A DNA stretch of 46,582 nt, taken from IMG/VR virus record IMGVR_UViG_3300034817_000007, positions 1 to 46,582 of that record; one strand, written 5' to 3'. Of the stretch, positions 44,272 through 46,582 are shown piece by piece. The stretch is from a virus. Each line of letters starts with the position of its first letter. The stretch's first letter is position 1. Below the pieces are notes generated by a model, which saw only the letters and a list, made by a program, of their open reading frames with translations, searched no databases and was not told the origin of the DNA. The translations under genes and the position numbers were made by a program.

Positions 44272-44487
44272 TCAGGGACGAGTGCCGGTACGGGCCTCCT
44301 GCCAGCCCACCCTGACGGCAACGCCGATCCATGCCGCCACGAACCAGAGGACCGCGAACGCCTTGTAGGTGATCCAGCCGAGCCCGAACAGCAGTCCCGC
44401 GATCACCGTCAGGACCGTGCGCCAGAAATGCGTCTCGCGGGCCTCGGCGGTAATCCGCTGGGTCACCGCCTCGTTGAAAACCGTCAT
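44272..44487 (-). CDS. Small membrane protein between terminase and portal, 71 aa
   Basis: A charged N-terminus (TVFNEAVTQRITAEARETHF) then two hydrophobic helices (TVLTVIAGLLFGLGWITYKA, FAVLWFVAAWIGVAV). GAGGAG precedes the ATG. A membrane protein at this place in the packaging operon is not usual; function unknown. Confidence 0.6.
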   Translation of the reverse strand: MTVFNEAVTQRITAEARETHFWRTVLTVIAGLLFGLGWITYKAFAVLWFVAAWIGVAVRVGWQEARTGTRP

Positions 44488-44497
44488 CGAGGTCTCC

Positions 44498-46099
44498 TCA
44501 CCGCCAGGACGCGAAGAACGGCTGCACCTGATCCGGCGCGAGCGCACCGTCCTCGATCGCCTGCCCCCGCGCCGCGTACGCCAGTACCGCGGCCACCGCG
44601 GCGTCGATCAGCTGGCCGGTGCCGCGCTTGGCCATCTTCAGGTAGTGCGAGGCGATGTCTTCCTCCTCGCCCGGCCGAAGCTTCTTCTTCGACCCCTTCA
44701 CCAGCACCGCGTTCTTCGCGTGCCGGGTCAGTGTCTCGTCACCGTCGTGCTCGAGCTGGCCGGCGGCGAACGCGGTCGTGAACCGCTCGATCGCCTTGTC
44801 CATGCGCTGCTCGACGTTCGTCGGGAACTCGACGACCTGTTTCGGCCAGCGGCCGGCCCAGGCGTCGAGGTAGTCCTGCCACCGATACGGGTCGGCGAAC
44901 ATCAGCGACACGCCGTACGCCTCGAACGTGTCCTGCACGACCTGGTCGACGTCGGCCGACGGCACCCGCCACTGGATCGCGTCCGCCGGGCGCTCCCAGG
45001 TGCGCAGGTTGAACAACTTGCCGTCCGACAGGCGGCAGGCGATCAGCGAAGTGGCGTCCCGGGCCTTCGAGCCGTCGAAGCCGAGCGCGATCGCCGTACC
45101 GGGCGCGAGGGTCTCCTCGGCGGCCAGGGCGTCCCAGCGGATCGGGTCGACGAACACGGACTGCCCGACGACGATCTCGTTCAGGAAGAACCGGCGGCGG
45201 TCGGCTTCCATGTGCTTGGTCGAGCGGGCCTCGCCGAAGATGCGGCCGCGGATGTTCACCCAGCCGCCCTTTTCGCGGGCGCTGTCGCCGTACTGGCGCA
45301 GCAGCTCCGCGTAGAGCGCCTCGTCGTCGTTCAGGTCCTCGACACGGAGCGGCTCGATCGCGTCCACGTAGGTGCGCTCGTCCGGGTTGTCGCCGGTGAC
45401 CTGCGCCTCGGACCCCTCGGTCGGATCCCACGCGTTCGTGAGCTCCAGCCAGCGGCCGTCCATGCCGGCCACGTTCCGCTTGACCGCGCCGGCGACCCTC
45501 CGGAAGCCGCCCTGCAGCGTGAACAGGTGAGACTCGGTCATCGTCAGGAACGTCAGCGGCGCGCCGAGTCGGGCGCGGGCCGACGTGGTGACCGGCTCTA
45601 CCTTCCCGCCGCCGGGCAGCAGGCACCGGGTCAGGCCGACGTCGAGGCCGATCGTGTTCCCGACCGGGCCTTCCTGGCCCATGGCGACGAACGGCCGCCA
45701 CGTGTTGTCGGTCTGCTCCTCGGACGTGCCGAGGCAGACGATCAGCGGCGTCGGATAGGGCGCGCCGACCGGGTCGCCGTCGGCGTTCCAGCCGTCGAAC
45801 CGGGTCGGGCCCAGCGCCTCCGCCCAGATGATCGCCGCGCCGAACGGGTCCTTGCCCCACTTCTGCGACCGCCGCAACTGCCCGCCGGTGTACCGCAGCG
45901 AGTCCGGCGCCGGCCAGGGCGCGGCGTACGGATACAGCCGGTAGAAGTGGATCAGGAACGTCCACATCTCGTCGGTGAGCCGATACGGCTCGCCCTTGAG
46001 ATAGCCGTCAGGGACGACGCAGTGGGCCTCGATCCACTCGCCGACGTCGTAGCCGAGGGTCGGGAACTGGATGTCCTCGGTCGGCCCGCGCCACGGCAT
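44498..46099 (-). CDS. terL: Terminase large subunit
   Basis: A 533-residue packaging motor. The ATPase part has RRSQKWGKDPF at about 76-86 as Walker A, with Asp instead of the usual Ser/Thr after GK, and a hydrophobic strand ending FLTMTES near 184-190 as Walker B. The nuclease part shows D342 in GFDGSKARDAT, D403 in FADPYRW and a C-terminal Asp in QLIDAAVAAVLAY. It cuts and packages DNA together with terS and perhaps the HNH protein. TGATG joins it to terS. Confidence 0.9.
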   Translation of the reverse strand: MPWRGPTEDIQFPTLGYDVGEWIEAHCVVPDGYLKGEPYRLTDEMWTFLIHFYRLYPYAAPWPAPDSLRYTGGQLRRSQKWGKDPFGAAIIWAEALGPTRFDGWNADGDPVGAPYPTPLIVCLGTSEEQTDNTWRPFVAMGQEGPVGNTIGLDVGLTRCLLPGGGKVEPVTTSARARLGAPLTFLTMTESHLFTLQGGFRRVAGAVKRNVAGMDGRWLELTNAWDPTEGSEAQVTGDNPDERTYVDAIEPLRVEDLNDDEALYAELLRQYGDSAREKGGWVNIRGRIFGEARSTKHMEADRRRFFLNEIVVGQSVFVDPIRWDALAAEETLAPGTAIALGFDGSKARDATSLIACRLSDGKLFNLRTWERPADAIQWRVPSADVDQVVQDTFEAYGVSLMFADPYRWQDYLDAWAGRWPKQVVEFPTNVEQRMDKAIERFTTAFAAGQLEHDGDETLTRHAKNAVLVKGSKKKLRPGEEEDIASHYLKMAKRGTGQLIDAAVAAVLAYAARGQAIEDGALAPDQVQPFFASWR

Positions 46100-46506
46100 C
46101 AGCCGACGGCCTTGATCCGCTCCCGGGCGCCGCGGGCGGACTCCTGCCGCTTCTCGGCGACCTCGTCCGGGGCGATCTGCCACATCAGCATCCGCATCGC
46201 CTTCGGCGTCAGGCCGAGACGATCCTCGAGCTGCCGAGACTCCGAGAGGGCGTCCTTGTCCATGCCCTCAGCGATGATCACGCACCGGACGTAGCGGGCG
46301 ACGACGCGGGTCCATCCGAAGCGCTCCCAGGCCACCGCCTGCGGCGTAGCCCAGAGTTCCCGCCAGAGTTGCGCCTCGGAAGCGCTGAGCAGGTCGAGCG
46401 GCCACGCCGGCGGGTCGCCCTCGCGGCCTTTCGCGGGCAGCATCGTGATGCCGGGGCGGGCGTTGCGGCGCGCGGCGTTCGGGTTCGGCGGCACGGTTTG
46501 CGGCAC
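46099..46506 (-). CDS. terS: Terminase small subunit-like protein
   Basis: A 135-residue protein directly upstream of terL. A Pro/Arg-rich N-terminus is followed by helices (PLDLLSASEAQLWRELWATP, ESRQLEDRLGLTPKAMRMLM). The last part, LGLTPKAMRMLMWQIAPDEV, matches the small-terminase pattern seen in actinophages. It should recognise the packaging site near the window ends. Starts at GTG. Confidence 0.75.
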   Translation of the reverse strand: MPQTVPPNPNAARRNARPGITMLPAKGREGDPPAWPLDLLSASEAQLWRELWATPQAVAWERFGWTRVVARYVRCVIIAEGMDKDALSESRQLEDRLGLTPKAMRMLMWQIAPDEVAEKRQESARGARERIKAVG

Positions 46507-46582
46507 GGAGAGTCACCGCCTCTCGATATCACGCAGCGTAGTGGATCTTGGATCAGGATGGCCGTACAGACTGCGGGGAGCA
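46507..46582. other. Right genome end, probable cos-proximal DNA
   Basis: The 76 non-coding bases upstream of terS contain two direct GATCC-type repeats (GATCTTGGATC) and no clear promoter. In a circular molecule they join bases 1-94. This is the expected place for cos and terminase-binding sites. Confidence 0.4.

Noticed and set aside
44369-46294. 641-residue rightward reading over terL
   Set aside because: Antisense shadow of the large terminase with biased composition and no motif.
1-46582. Insertion sequences or transposons
   Set aside because: No transposase-like gene, terminal inverted repeats or target duplications were noticed; the only recombinase is the tyrosine integrase.

Overview
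The window reads as one complete, unit-length genome of a temperate long-tailed (siphovirus-type) phage of a high-GC actinobacterium. High GC content, frequent GTG starts, 4-base ATGA/GTGA and TGATG gene overlaps, and many small CxxC zinc-ribbon proteins all point that way. A Micromonospora/Actinoplanes-like host is a guess and cannot be proved from the sequence. The right end carries small and large terminase and the left end an HNH endonuclease. Joined as a circle this gives the HK97-like order HNH - terS - terL, so the window ends probably lie at or near cos. An isolated 3' fragment of a tRNA-Thr(CGT) gene (16952-16994), with phage DNA and paired integrase arm-type repeats on both sides, is attP. 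The molecule is therefore the free or circular form, not an integrated prophage.

Layout. (1) 46506 to 22669, minus strand, late genes: terS, terL, membrane protein, portal, prohead protease, HK97-fold capsid, a four-gene glycan cassette (two glycosyltransferases, a methyltransferase, an NAD-dependent epimerase), head-tail connectors and several repetitive or decoration-like proteins, tail terminator, major tail protein, tail chaperones with a -1 frameshift, tape measure with a built-in peptidase-like domain, minor tail proteins, M15-type lysin and three membrane proteins of the lysis block. (2) 23058-23312, plus strand: a lone small gene behind a LexA-type SOS box, set against the late operon. 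(3) 17115-22581: a module more typical of actinomycete integrative and conjugative elements (AICEs), with two AlpA-like DNA-binding proteins, a ribbon-helix-helix regulator, a DUF2637/SpdB-like membrane protein, an FtsK/SpoIIIE-type translocase and small membrane proteins. (4) 14722-17090: excisionase-like gene, repressor-like gene, tyrosine integrase and attP. (5) 14949 to 95, minus strand, early operon: about 40 small tightly coupled genes, including a RecB-like nuclease, an ERF annealing protein, an endonuclease-like protein, a replisome-organiser-like protein and a primase/helicase, with two DnaA-box-like sites in the leader of the replication genes.

How it may work together. The repressor and excisionase genes diverge from a shared operator region. 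Genes of the regulatory blocks mostly lack Shine-Dalgarno sequences and instead show a TANNNT -10 box 6-8 bases before the start codon, which suggests leaderless mRNAs. The early and late operons use good ribosome sites or stop/start coupling. The parts most worth following up are the conjugation-like module inside a full tailed-phage genome, the virion glycan cassette between capsid and connector genes, the SOS-box gene as a possible induction switch, and the mirror-image leaderless promoter pair with operators centred on both start codons (19018-19091).
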